From positions 62,001 to 126,000 of the forward strand of contig CAWCIP010000001.1 in assembly GCA_963795665.1 (NCBI GenBank): a stretch of DNA of 64,000 bases, in the 5' to 3' direction. Below are positions 25,176 to 33,606 of this stretch, one piece after another; within the stretch, counting starts at the first letter, position 1, and every line of letters begins with the position of its first letter. Under the pieces are notes generated by a model. It made no database searches. It was not told the DNA's origin and was given only the letters and a program-made list of their open reading frames with translations. The stretch is from DASUPK01 sp963795665 (GTDB lineage Bacteria > Actinomycetota > Thermoleophilia > Solirubrobacterales > 70-9). The translations under genes were made by a program, and so were the position numbers.

Positions 25176-28100
25176 ATGGAGGGGAGGAGAGTCTGCCCCA
25201 CGTGCGGAGCCGACAACCCCGAGCGGGCTCGATTCTGCATGTCGTGCGGCGCGGAGCTCTCGCTCAAGTGCCCGAGCTGCGGCGCCGACAACCCGCCGGG
25301 CGCCAAGTTCTGCATCGAGTGCGGGACGGCGCTCTCCCCCGTCCCTTCGGCGGTCGTTTCGCCGTCTCCCTCCGAGGCCCCGCCCGAGGAGCGGCGCCAG
25401 GCGACCGTTCTGTTCGCCGACCTCTCCGGCTACACGGCGGCGGCCGAGCGCATGGATCCGGAGGCGGTGAAGGCGCTCGTCGACCGCACGCTTCGGGTTC
25501 TGGGCGAGGAGATCGAGCGCTTCGGCGGGTCGATCGACAAGTTCATCGGCGACAACGTGATGGGTGTCTTCGGTGCCCCAGTGGCCCACGAGGACGATCC
25601 CGAGAGGGCCGTTCGCGCCGGCCTCGCCATGCAGGACGCGATGGAGGACGCGAATCGCCAGAGCCGCGACAAGTACGGGGTGGGCTTCTCGCTCCGGGTC
25701 GGGATCAATTCCGGCGAGGTGATGGCGGGCGCCGTGGGCGACCGCTACACGGTGATGGGCGACGCGGTCAACGTCGCCGCCCGGCTCCAGGCCGCCGGGC
25801 GTCCCGACAGCGTCACCGTCGGCGAGTCGACCTACCGCGCCAGCAGTGAGGCGATCACCTACGAGCGGCTCGAGCCGCTGACCCTGAAGGGCAAGGAGGA
25901 ACCCGTACCCGCCTGGGAGGCCACCGGGGCCCTCGCCAAAACGCGCCGGGGCGCCGGCCGCGCGCAGACACCGCTGATCGGCCGCGAGGAGGAGGCGGGC
26001 CTGCTCACCTCCCTGGTCGAGCGGGTCGAGCGCGAGAAGCGCCCGCACCTCGTCACCGTGATCGGGCAGGCGGGCGTCGGCAAGTCCAGGTTGCTTCGGG
26101 AGCTGATGTCGAACCTCGAGGAGTCCGACGACCCCCCGACGATCAGACGAGGACAGTGCCCGCCTTATGGAGCCGGGATCGCCTACTGGGCGCTCGCCGA
26201 GGTCCTGAACGACGAGTTCGAGATCCGCGACACCGACACTCCGGATGCCGCCTGGGAGAAGCTGCGCTCCGGCGTAACCGAGCTGATGAGCGAGCTGGGC
26301 GACGAGCCGGCCGGTGACCGAAACGCCGCCCTGCTCGCGATCCCGCTGGGCCTCGAGCCGCCGGAGGTGGATGCGAGGGTGCCCCGTTCAGGGGCAACCC
26401 GTGTTGAGGTGGCCGAGCCCGATCCCCAGCGGATGCGTGAGGCGCTCTTCTCCGCCGCCCGCGCGGCCGTCGAGGCGATCGCCCGGCGCCGGACCCTCGT
26501 CCTCGCGATCGACGACATCCACTGGGCCGACGAGGGAATGCTCGACCTGATCGACCACCTGACGCGCTGGGTGCGCGCCCCGCTCCTGCTCGTCTGCCTG
26601 ACCCGCGACGAGCTGCTCGAGCGACGGCCCGGCTGGGGCGGCGGGCGGCGCAACGCCACCACGATCGCCCTGGAGCCGCTCACCGAGGACGAGACGCGCG
26701 AGCTGGTTGCGGCGCTCATGCCGACTACCGGCAACGGAGCTGGCGACGTTGTGCCGCAGGTCGCCGAGCGCTCCGGCGGCAACCCGCTCTTCGCCGAGGA
26801 GATGGTCAACCGGCTCCTCGAGGAGGAGACGGCCGAGGCGCAGGCGCTGCCCAGCACGGTTCAATCCCTGCTCGCCGCCCGACTTGACTCGCTCGACCGA
26901 CTCGAGCGGCGGCTGCTCCAGTCGGCCTCGGTTGTCGGGCAGACCTTCTGGGAGGGGGCGCTCGTGCCCACCGCCGCCGAGGAGGGCCTTGACCTCGGCC
27001 AGACCCTCGCCAACCTGGAGGAGAAGGACCTGCTCGCGCCCAGTCCCAGCAGCCGGCTGGCAGGCGAGCGGGAGTACGCCTTCAAGCACGTCCTGATCCG
27101 CGACGTCGCCTATTCGATGCTGCCGAAGTCGGTCCGCTGCCGGAAGCACGTCGAGGTCGCCGAGTTCATCCGGGACCGGGCCGGAGAGCGCATCGACGGC
27201 GTCATCGGCCTGATCGCAGAGCACTTCGCACGCGCCGCGGCGCTCGGGTCCGAGGCGGGGCTGGACCGCGACGCGCTCGCCGAGCTGCAGAACCAGGCGC
27301 TCGAGTCGCTCGAGGTCGCCGGCGATGCCGCCGCCGCCCTCTACTCCAACGCGGAGGCGTTCGACCGCTACACGGCGGCGCTCGAGATCTCGGAGTCCCT
27401 CGACGCCGGCACAGTCGCGCGGATCGGCGAGAAGCAGGGTGACGTCGCCCTCCGTATGGGGCGCGTCGACGCCGCTGTCGGGGTCTGGGAGCGCTGTCTC
27501 GACTACCACCGCGCCGAGGAGGACCTGGCACGGGTCGCCGATCTCCACCGCAAGATCGGCGCGGCCCTCTGGCACAAGGGGGAGCGGCGCGCGTCGATCG
27601 ACAACTACCAGCGCGGAATCGACCTGCTCAAGGACGGCCCGCCGTGCATCGAGCTGGTGCGCCTCTACGAGGAGGCCGCCTCCCTCTATATGCACACCGG
27701 CGACAACATGCTCGCCATCTATGCCTCGGAGAAGGCCCTCCGCCTCGCCGAGCGCCTGGGCGAGGCCCGCGCGGCGAGCCGGGCGCACGGGATCTTCGGC
27801 CGCGTCTTCGGCCGCATCGGCGACTCGGAGAAGGCGCGCGAGAACCTGGAGCGCTCGGTCGCGCTCGCCAGGGAGTCGGATCGCAGCGAGGCGGTGCGCG
27901 CGCTGCTCACGCTCGGCTATCACCTGGAGGTCTCCGAGGCCGACTACGCGGGAGCCGCCGCGGCCTACCGGGAGGCGCTCGAGATCGCGCAGGAGGTCGG
28001 GGATCTGCCCTCGCAGGTCGAGCTGCACGCTTCGCTCGGTGAGCTGGCGGTCGACGCCGCTGATTGGGAGGAGGTCGAGCGAGCCGCCGAGGCGAGCGCG

Positions 28101-28755
28101 CAGCCTGGCCGAGCGCGAGGGCCTGCACGGCAAGCTCTGCTTCCCCGACCTGATGCGGGGCGTCCTCAGCTGGCGCGCCGGCGACTGGGAGGAGGCGGCC
28201 AAGTTCTTCCGCCGCGCCCATCAGCTGGGCGAGCAGGTCGGACGATCCGAGGTGGCCTTCAACGCGCTCTACTGGCTCGCGGTCACGCTGCGGGAGAGCG
28301 GCGACCTCAACGGCGCTGAGACCGAGCTCACTCGCGCGCTCGACATCTGCGAGCGGGCGGGACTGATCGCGCAATCGGTCGAGGCGATCTCCGCCCGCGC
28401 CGTCGTCCTGGCGCTGGCCGGCCGCACCGATCAGGCGCGAGCCGCCGCCGAGGAGGCGGAACGGCTCGCCGGGCGCCTCCACTATCCCGTCGGCGAGGCC
28501 GCCACTTCCGAGGCCGGCGGCGCGACCGCCGACGACCCAGCCGATGCCGAGGCCAAGATGGACCAGGCGCGCGGGCGCTGGCAGGCGCTCGGCCGCCCGC
28601 TCGACGCGACCCGCTGCCTCGTGGTCCAGGGACGGATGCTGCTGGAGTCCGACCCCGACGCAGCCTCGCGGCTGCTCGACAAGGCCGCCTCCGAGTACGA
28701 GGAGCTCGGCGCCCCGGCCCTCGCCGCTCGCGCGCGCGAAACGGTCCGGGCCTAG
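25176..28755 (+). CDS. Zinc-ribbon / class III cyclase / AAA ATPase / TPR signalling protein, one frameshift near 28100
   Basis: Two CxxC zinc ribbons (CPTCGADN...FCMSCG, CPSCGADN...FCIECG) begin the protein. A cyclase domain follows from about residue 77, with FADLSGYT, IDKFIGDN and MGDAVNVAARL, so metal, purine and transition-state residues are all present. An AAA_16-type ATPase (IGQAGVGKSRLL near 297, IDDIHWAD) and a long TPR-like C-terminus follow. The first frame stops at 28319, but from about 28100 the similarity continues in another frame (LAEREGLHGKLC to the stop at 28755). One missing base in a GCGAGCGCGC run joins them into about 1,190 residues. Either the gene is broken at its end or the read is wrong. 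Confidence 0.85.
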
Positions 28756-28761
28756 ACGGTT

Positions 28762-28910
28762 GATTCCAAATCCGCGTGCGCCCGGGGGCGCGTCTGGCCG
28801 AGCAGCTCAAGGACGCAGGGCGCAGCCCTTGGTGGTGCCAAGGGCCAGCCCGAGGACGCAGAGATGCGAAGAGCCAGGCGCGTCATCCGGGTGTGCGTGG
28901 ATTTGGAATC
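28762..28910 (+). ncRNA. Candidate structured RNA with a long closing stem
   Basis: GATTCCAAATCC (28762-28773) pairs perfectly with 28899-28910. The helix continues without break to 28785/28887 (24 bp, four of them G-U). After a small internal loop a second helix pairs 28788-28798 with 28873-28883 (11 bp, two G-U). A terminal hairpin CCCTTGG/CCAAGGG (28826-28844) is flanked symmetrically by two copies of AGGACGCAG (28810-28818, 28853-28861). All G-U pairs are valid only for plus-strand RNA, since the minus strand would have C-A mismatches. I do not recognise the class. It sits between a TPR gene and an EVE-domain gene. Confidence 0.6.
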
Positions 28911-28930
28911 GATCGTCTAGCCCGGCTACA

Positions 28931-28936
28931 TACAAT
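28931..28936 (+). promoter_or_regulatory. -10 element for a leaderless transcript of the EVE-domain gene
   Basis: TACAAT ends 7 bp before the ATG at 28944, so the predicted transcription start falls on the initiation codon. No ribosome binding site precedes the ATG. Leaderless mRNAs are common in actinobacteria. No convincing -35 box is seen. Confidence 0.5.
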
Positions 28937-28943
28937 CGCCCCC

Positions 28944-29441
28944 ATGACCGCTGACGGCCCGAAGACCTGGATCCTCACCGGATCCCTCGAGAATTTCCGC
29001 ATCAACGTCGAGCGCGGCTTCGACGTGATCGGCTTCAAGGAGCGCCGGCGCCGCCAGGCCGAGGAGTTCGAGCCGGACGACGAGGTCTTCTTCTACGTCA
29101 CCGGCGTCCAGGCGTTCGGAGGGCTCGCCCGAGTGAGATCCGAGATGTTCGAGGACCGCGAGCCGATCTGGCCCGGCACCAAGCGGCGGCCACAAAAACC
29201 GCCGCCGGATCAAAAGCCCGAGATCTATCCCTGGCGCGTGGAGGCCGAGCCGGTCCTGATCCTCCCCGAGGACGAGTTCGTGCCCGCCGAGGAGCTCGCC
29301 ACCGAGCTCGAGCACGTGCGCAAGTGGCCGCCGGATCACTGGCATCTCGCCTTTCAGGGGCAGCTCCGGACCGTCGGCGAGGCGGATGCCACGCTGCTCC
29401 GGGAGCGCCTTACCTCTGCGAAGACCGCGGCTCACGCGTGA
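28944..29441 (+). CDS. EVE-domain (PUA-like) protein
   Basis: 165 residues with the EVE pattern: TWILTGSLENFRINVERGF at the start, a central DDEVFFYVTGVQAFGGLARVRS strand pair and YPWRVEAEPVLIL. EVE folds are related to PUA and YTH domains and bind modified bases in DNA or RNA; many are linked to restriction or RNA-modification systems, but none is visible here. The ATG fits a leaderless start, and a longer frame upstream would run through the structured RNA. It overlaps the DUF2203 gene by 4 bp (GTGA). Confidence 0.88.
   Translation: MTADGPKTWILTGSLENFRINVERGFDVIGFKERRRRQAEEFEPDDEVFFYVTGVQAFGGLARVRSEMFEDREPIWPGTKRRPQKPPPDQKPEIYPWRVEAEPVLILPEDEFVPAEELATELEHVRKWPPDHWHLAFQGQLRTVGEADATLLRERLTSAKTAAHA
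29184..29206. repeat. Short hairpin repeat, copy 1 (inside the EVE-domain gene)
   Basis: CGGCGG and CCGCCG arms enclose CCACAAAAA. The unit is identical except for one base to the hairpin at 57314-57336. Here it is translated as part of a Pro/Lys-rich loop. Confidence 0.4.
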
Positions 29442-29839
29442 GCGAAGAGGGCACCGGACTCGTCCACGAGCGCCACTTCACGCGGGAGGAGGCGAACGCG
29501 CTTCTTCCCCAGCTGACGGCGATGCTGAGCCAGCTCCAGGACTCCAAGGACGAGCTCACCGATGCGGAGGCCCACGAGGCTCTCTCCGAGGCCGCCCCGG
29601 CCAACGGCGGAGGCGAGGAGGGGAGGCAGGTCGGCGTCGCGTTCCTCGAGGTCAGGCGCCTGCTCGAGACCATCGAGCAGTCCGGGATCGTGCTTCGCGA
29701 CATCGACCGCGGCCTGGTCGACTTCCCCACGGTGATGGACGGCCGCGAGGTCTATCTATGCTGGGAGCTGGGCGAGGACGACGTCGGCTACTGGCACGAC
29801 ATGGATGCGGGCTACGGTGGCCGCGAGCCGCTCGATTAG
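29438..29839 (+). CDS. DUF2203-family protein
   Basis: 133 residues, mostly helical. It begins with the family segment RHFTREEANALLPQLTAML and ends with a conserved part, IVLRDIDRGLVDFPTVMDGR followed by EVYLCWELGEDDVGYWH. DUF2203 proteins have no known function. The GTG start overlaps the EVE gene stop, so the two are translationally coupled. The end overlaps the next membrane-protein gene by up to 35 bp. Confidence 0.88.
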   Translation: MSEEGTGLVHERHFTREEANALLPQLTAMLSQLQDSKDELTDAEAHEALSEAAPANGGGEEGRQVGVAFLEVRRLLETIEQSGIVLRDIDRGLVDFPTVMDGREVYLCWELGEDDVGYWHDMDAGYGGREPLD

Positions 29840-30308
29840 GGAGCTGCCCCGCCAGCTTCTTCGCGACCTTCTCGGCCTGGGCGGCAACGAGCGGATCGCC
29901 GTGATCGGCGCCGCCGTCATGGTGGGCAGCCTGCTGCTCCCCTGGTACCAGTCCCCGATCTCCAACGACCTGGTTCTGACCGGCATCGGTGCGTTCGGCT
30001 GGGCCGAGGGAGCGCTCCTCCTGATCGCCGGGGCAACGACCTTCCTCGCGCTCGAGGGCGGTGGCGGCTACATCCCGCCGCGGCCGCTCCGGGAATGGGG
30101 GCTGTTCGTCGCGGCCGGCACCTGGGCGACGGCGATCGTCGTCTACCGGATGTTCGACCGCCCGCCGTTCACCCTCGGCGGCCGGGACGAGCCCTACGAG
30201 CTTCACTACGCGATCTTCGTAGCGCTGGCCGGGGCGCTGATCATCGTCGCCGCCGGCCTGAGGATGCGCCCGCGGGAGAGAGCGAAGCGCCCCCGGGCCC
30301 CCGACTGA
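29805..30308 (+). CDS. Four-helix membrane protein of unknown function
   Basis: About 165 residues with four hydrophobic segments (IAVIGAAVMVGSLLLPWY, AEGALLLIAGATTFLAL, WGLFVAAGTWATAIVVY, YAIFVALAGALIIVAAGL) and a basic C-terminus. The first helix ends in LLPWY, as in small actinobacterial membrane proteins. No family name is supported. The ATG lies inside the DUF2203 gene; a GTG 12 bp later is an equal alternative. Confidence 0.75.
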   Translation: MRATVAASRSIRELPRQLLRDLLGLGGNERIAVIGAAVMVGSLLLPWYQSPISNDLVLTGIGAFGWAEGALLLIAGATTFLALEGGGGYIPPRPLREWGLFVAAGTWATAIVVYRMFDRPPFTLGGRDEPYELHYAIFVALAGALIIVAAGLRMRPRERAKRPRAPD

Positions 30309-30309
30309 G

Positions 30310-31080
30310 TCAGTCGTCGATCGGGGGCGGCGGCTCCATGCCGTGGCGCTCCATGCCGGCCTCGATCTCCGAGATCACGGTCTCGATCACGGCGACGCGC
30401 GCGTAGCGCTTCGACTCAGCCGGGATCAGGTGCCAGACCGCGTGTGGGTCGTGGCTTGTGCGCGCGACCATGTCCTCGACGGCCTGCTTGTACTCGGCGC
30501 GCCTCTCGCGATTCCGCCAATCGTCCTCGGTGAGCTTCCAGGTCTTGAGCGGGTCCTTCTCGCGTCGCTCGAAGCGCCGGAGCTGCTCGTCGCCGGAGAT
30601 GTGCAGCCAGAACTTGATCAGGATCGTTCCCTCGTCCGACAGCGTCCGCTCGAAGCCGTTGATCTCGTCGTAGGCGCGCAGCCACTGCTCCCGCGTGGCG
30701 AGCTCCTCGACTCGCTCGACCAGCACACGGCCGTACCAGGAGCGATCGAAGACGGCCATCCCTCCCCAGCCGGGCAATGCCGGCCAGAAGCGCCCGAGAA
30801 AGTGGTGGCGCTTCTCGTCGTGCGTGGGCGCGGCGAACTGGACGACTCGGACGTGCCGGGGGTCGAGCTCGGCGACCAGGCGCCGGATCGCGCCGCCCTT
30901 CCCGGAGGCGTCCTCGCCCTCGAAGACGACGCAGACCGGCGGCCCGAGCTGACCGCTCCCGATCAGGCCGCCGAGCGTGAGCCGCAGCTGGGTCAGGCGC
31001 GTCCAGGCGCTCTCCAGCCGGTCCTGCTCCTCCTCGCGGGAGAGCTTCAGGGTCAGGTCGAGGTCGTCGAGCGCGCCCAC
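30310..31080 (-). CDS. Polyphosphate kinase 2 family protein
   Basis: PPK2 moves phosphate between polyphosphate and nucleotides. This 256-residue single-domain protein has the Walker A FEGEDASGKGGAIRRL, the Walker B-like FDRSWYGRVLVERVE, the KFWLHISGDEQLRRFERRE segment and the lid motif WKLTEDDWRNR. Single-domain PPK2 enzymes usually phosphorylate NDP or NMP; the exact class cannot be told by sight. Starts at GTG. It follows a small membrane-protein gene by 4 bp. Confidence 0.92.
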   Translation of the reverse strand: MGALDDLDLTLKLSREEEQDRLESAWTRLTQLRLTLGGLIGSGQLGPPVCVVFEGEDASGKGGAIRRLVAELDPRHVRVVQFAAPTHDEKRHHFLGRFWPALPGWGGMAVFDRSWYGRVLVERVEELATREQWLRAYDEINGFERTLSDEGTILIKFWLHISGDEQLRRFERREKDPLKTWKLTEDDWRNRERRAEYKQAVEDMVARTSHDPHAVWHLIPAESKRYARVAVIETVISEIEAGMERHGMEPPPPIDD

Positions 31081-31084
31081 AGAC

Positions 31085-31282
31085 CTAGAACCCCGTGGGG
31101 GCCCTGCCGTTGTGGGTGGCGATCGCCAGCTGGAGCAGGCCGATCGCGGCGAGGATCACGACGATTCCGAAGGCGATCAGCCAGTTGCTCTTCGCCCCCT
31201 GCCCGTACCAGCCGATCAGGAATCCGATGGCGAGCATGACGGCGTAGGGGCCGAGCGAGTCGGGCAGAGCGAGGGCGAGCAT
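31085..31282 (-). CDS. Small two-helix membrane protein
   Basis: 65 residues with two hydrophobic helices (YAVMLAIGFLIGWYGQG and LIAFGIVVILAAIGLLQLAI) and a short hydrophilic tail. No family is recognised. It is the first gene of a two-gene unit with the PPK2 gene and is divergent from the MoxR-type ATPase over 24 bp. Confidence 0.65.
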   Translation of the reverse strand: MLALALPDSLGPYAVMLAIGFLIGWYGQGAKSNWLIAFGIVVILAAIGLLQLAIATHNGRAPTGF

Positions 31283-31293
31283 GACGGGCTATC

Positions 31294-31299
31294 TATCAT
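31294..31299 (+). promoter_or_regulatory. -10 element for a leaderless transcript of the MoxR ATPase gene
   Basis: TATCAT ends 7 bp before the ATG at 31307, the same arrangement as for the EVE-domain gene. No ribosome binding site is visible. Confidence 0.45.
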
Positions 31300-31306
31300 C
31301 CCCCAG

Positions 31307-32251
31307 ATGCCGGACTCCGAGCCCCAGTCAGTCGCCCAGGTCCGCGAGGGACTCGGCCAGGTCGGATACCTGGCCGACGAGGCCGCGGCGCTCGTCTCGT
31401 TCCTCGCCCAGCGCCTTGGCAAGCCCGTGCTCGTCGAGGGGCCGGCGGGTGTCGGCAAGACCGAGCTCGCCAAGGCGCTCTCGCGCTCGACCGGGCGCCG
31501 GCTGGTGAGGCTGCAGTGCTACGAAGGGCTCGACGAGGCCAAGGCCCTCTATGAGTGGAACTACCGCAAGCAGCTGCTCCGGATCCAGGCCGAGGCATCC
31601 GGCGAGGCCGAGGCCGCCGAGGGCTCGTGGGCGCGGACCCGCGGCGACATCTTCAGTGAGGACTTCCTCTTCACCCGGCCGCTGCTCGAGGCGATCAGCG
31701 CCGAGGACGCCGTCGTCCTGCTGATCGACGAGATCGACAAGACCGACCAGGAGTTCGAGGCGATGCTGCTCGAGGTCCTCTCCGACTTCCAGATCTCGAT
31801 CCCGGAGCTCGGCGTGATCGAGGCGCGCACCCGGCCGATCGTGGTGCTCACCTCGAACAACTCGCGCGAGCTGACCGAGGCGCTCAAGCGCCGCTGCCTC
31901 TATCTCTGGCTCGACTACCCCTCCGTGGACCGCGAGCTGGAGATCGTCCGGCTGCACACGCCGGAGCTGGACGAGGGGCTGGCGCGCCGGCTCGTCGAGA
32001 TCGTCCACATGGTGCGCGGCCTCGACCTGAAGAAGCCCCCGTCGATCGCTGAGTCGATCGACTGGGCCCGGACGCTGCTGCTGATCGGCGCCGACGACAT
32101 CGACCGCGAGACCTTCGAGCAGTCGATGAGCATCCTCGTCAAGCACCGCTCCGACATCGACCTCGTGGCGGAGCGCGTCTCCGTGAAGCTCGAGGGCGAC
32201 GGCGTGACCGGCGGCCTCACCGGCACCCCGCCCGGCACTTCCGGGAGCTGA
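31307..32251 (+). CDS. MoxR-type AAA+ ATPase (CoxD-like)
   Basis: 314 residues with Walker A EGPAGVGKTELAKAL, Walker B VVLLIDEIDKTD, sensor 1 VLTSNN and the arginine-rich ALKRRCLYLWLDYPS segment. MoxR proteins act as chaperone-like ATPases for maturation of metal enzymes, together with a VWA partner. Here the partner is the next gene (2-bp gap), as in cox clusters of carbon monoxide dehydrogenases. No CO dehydrogenase subunits are in the window, so the client is unknown. Confidence 0.93.
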   Translation: MPDSEPQSVAQVREGLGQVGYLADEAAALVSFLAQRLGKPVLVEGPAGVGKTELAKALSRSTGRRLVRLQCYEGLDEAKALYEWNYRKQLLRIQAEASGEAEAAEGSWARTRGDIFSEDFLFTRPLLEAISAEDAVVLLIDEIDKTDQEFEAMLLEVLSDFQISIPELGVIEARTRPIVVLTSNNSRELTEALKRRCLYLWLDYPSVDRELEIVRLHTPELDEGLARRLVEIVHMVRGLDLKKPPSIAESIDWARTLLLIGADDIDRETFEQSMSILVKHRSDIDLVAERVSVKLEGDGVTGGLTGTPPGTSGS

Positions 32252-32253
32252 CC

Positions 32254-33606
32254 TTGTCCACGACCGCGGGCAGCCTGCTCGCCTTCTTCGAGGACCTCCG
32301 CTCGGAGGGCGTCGCCGTCGGCACCTCCGAGATCCTCGACGCCTTCGCCGCGCTCGACGAGGTGAGCTGGACAGACCAGCGCGACTTCCGCGAATCGCTC
32401 GCCGCGACGATCGCGAAGTCCCAGGAGGACCGGCGGATCTTCGAGCTGCTCTTCGACCGCCACTTCTTCCGAGCTGCCGAGACCGAGGCACTCGAGCGCG
32501 GGATCGAGGACGAGCGCTTCGAGGGCACGGGGGACCGAATCGACCTCGACGAGCTCCGCGAGGCCATCCGCCGCGCGATCTTCGAGGGCAACGACGGCGA
32601 GATGCGCGACCTCGCCCGGCTCGCGATGACCGCCTTCGGGCGCCAGGGCGAGCGCTCCGGCGTGATCGGGGTCGACGTCCAGCGGATCCGGCGGGCGCTT
32701 GACCTCCAGGCCGGCGGGCGGCGCAACGACGACGACGCACCGGCCCTCGACCCGGACAACATCCGCCAATTCGAGCGGTACCTGCGGCGGGAGCTGGAGC
32801 GGGCGACGATCGAGCGCACCGGCAAGCTGCCTCCGTCTCGCCCTCTCGCCGAGCTCGATCGGACCCTCCCCACCAGCCCCGCTCAGGACCTGACCGCGGT
32901 CCACCGCGCAGTCGCCCAGTTGAAGCGGCGGATCGCGACGCTGGGCCACGAGCAGCGCGGGCGCAACCGGGGCCGCGCGGTCGACGTCCGCCGCACGATG
33001 CGGGCATCGCTCGAGACCGGTGGCGTCCCCCTGAGGCTCCGCTACCGGCCGAAGCGCCCACGGCGACCCGAGATCTACGTGCTCTGCGACGTCTCGACCT
33101 CGGTATCGAGCGCGAGCGTCTTCTTCCTCTCGGTGCTGCACGCCCTGCACGACTCGTTCCGCAAGCTGCGCAGCTTCGTCTTCATCGAGCGGATCAGCGA
33201 GGTCACGGACATCTTCGAGCACGAGCGGGACTTCCGGAAGATCTCAGAGCGCGTCTCGTCCGAGGGCGGGGTCGCCGATGTCTCTGGCTACACCGACTAC
33301 GGCCGCGTCTGGCTCGAGTTCGGCGAGGAGATCGCGGAGGACCTCGGGCCGCGCTCGACGGTGATCGTCCTCGGGGACGCCCGGACCAACGGCCGCGAGC
33401 CGCACGCCGCCACCTTCGGCGCGATCGCCGAGCATGCCGGCCGCACCTTCTGGCTCAACCCGGAGCCCAAGCTCTACTGGAACTACGGCGACTCCGTGAT
33501 GGCCGCCTATGAGCCCTATTGCGACGGAGCCTTCGAGTGCTGGACGACCAAGCACCTGGAGAACTTCGTCAACACCCTGGCCGGCGCAGCCCGCGTGGCG
33601 GACTGA
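32254..33606 (+). CDS. VWA-domain CoxE-like protein
   Basis: 450 residues starting at TTG. The first half is helical and charged; the C-terminal half is a von Willebrand A-like domain with the metal-site motif CDVSTSVSS (DxSxS), SGYTDYG in the middle and VIVLGDARTN near the end. CoxE proteins work with CoxD ATPases in metal-centre assembly. Its last 363 bp lie opposite the read-through tail of the sigma factor gene. Confidence 0.92.
   Translation: MSTTAGSLLAFFEDLRSEGVAVGTSEILDAFAALDEVSWTDQRDFRESLAATIAKSQEDRRIFELLFDRHFFRAAETEALERGIEDERFEGTGDRIDLDELREAIRRAIFEGNDGEMRDLARLAMTAFGRQGERSGVIGVDVQRIRRALDLQAGGRRNDDDAPALDPDNIRQFERYLRRELERATIERTGKLPPSRPLAELDRTLPTSPAQDLTAVHRAVAQLKRRIATLGHEQRGRNRGRAVDVRRTMRASLETGGVPLRLRYRPKRPRRPEIYVLCDVSTSVSSASVFFLSVLHALHDSFRKLRSFVFIERISEVTDIFEHERDFRKISERVSSEGGVADVSGYTDYGRVWLEFGEEIAEDLGPRSTVIVLGDARTNGREPHAATFGAIAEHAGRTFWLNPEPKLYWNYGDSVMAAYEPYCDGAFECWTTKHLENFVNTLAGAARVAD

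Noticed and set aside
28776..28943. Upstream extension of the EVE-domain gene
   Set aside because: It would translate the structured element; the leaderless ATG at 28944 begins the conserved domain.
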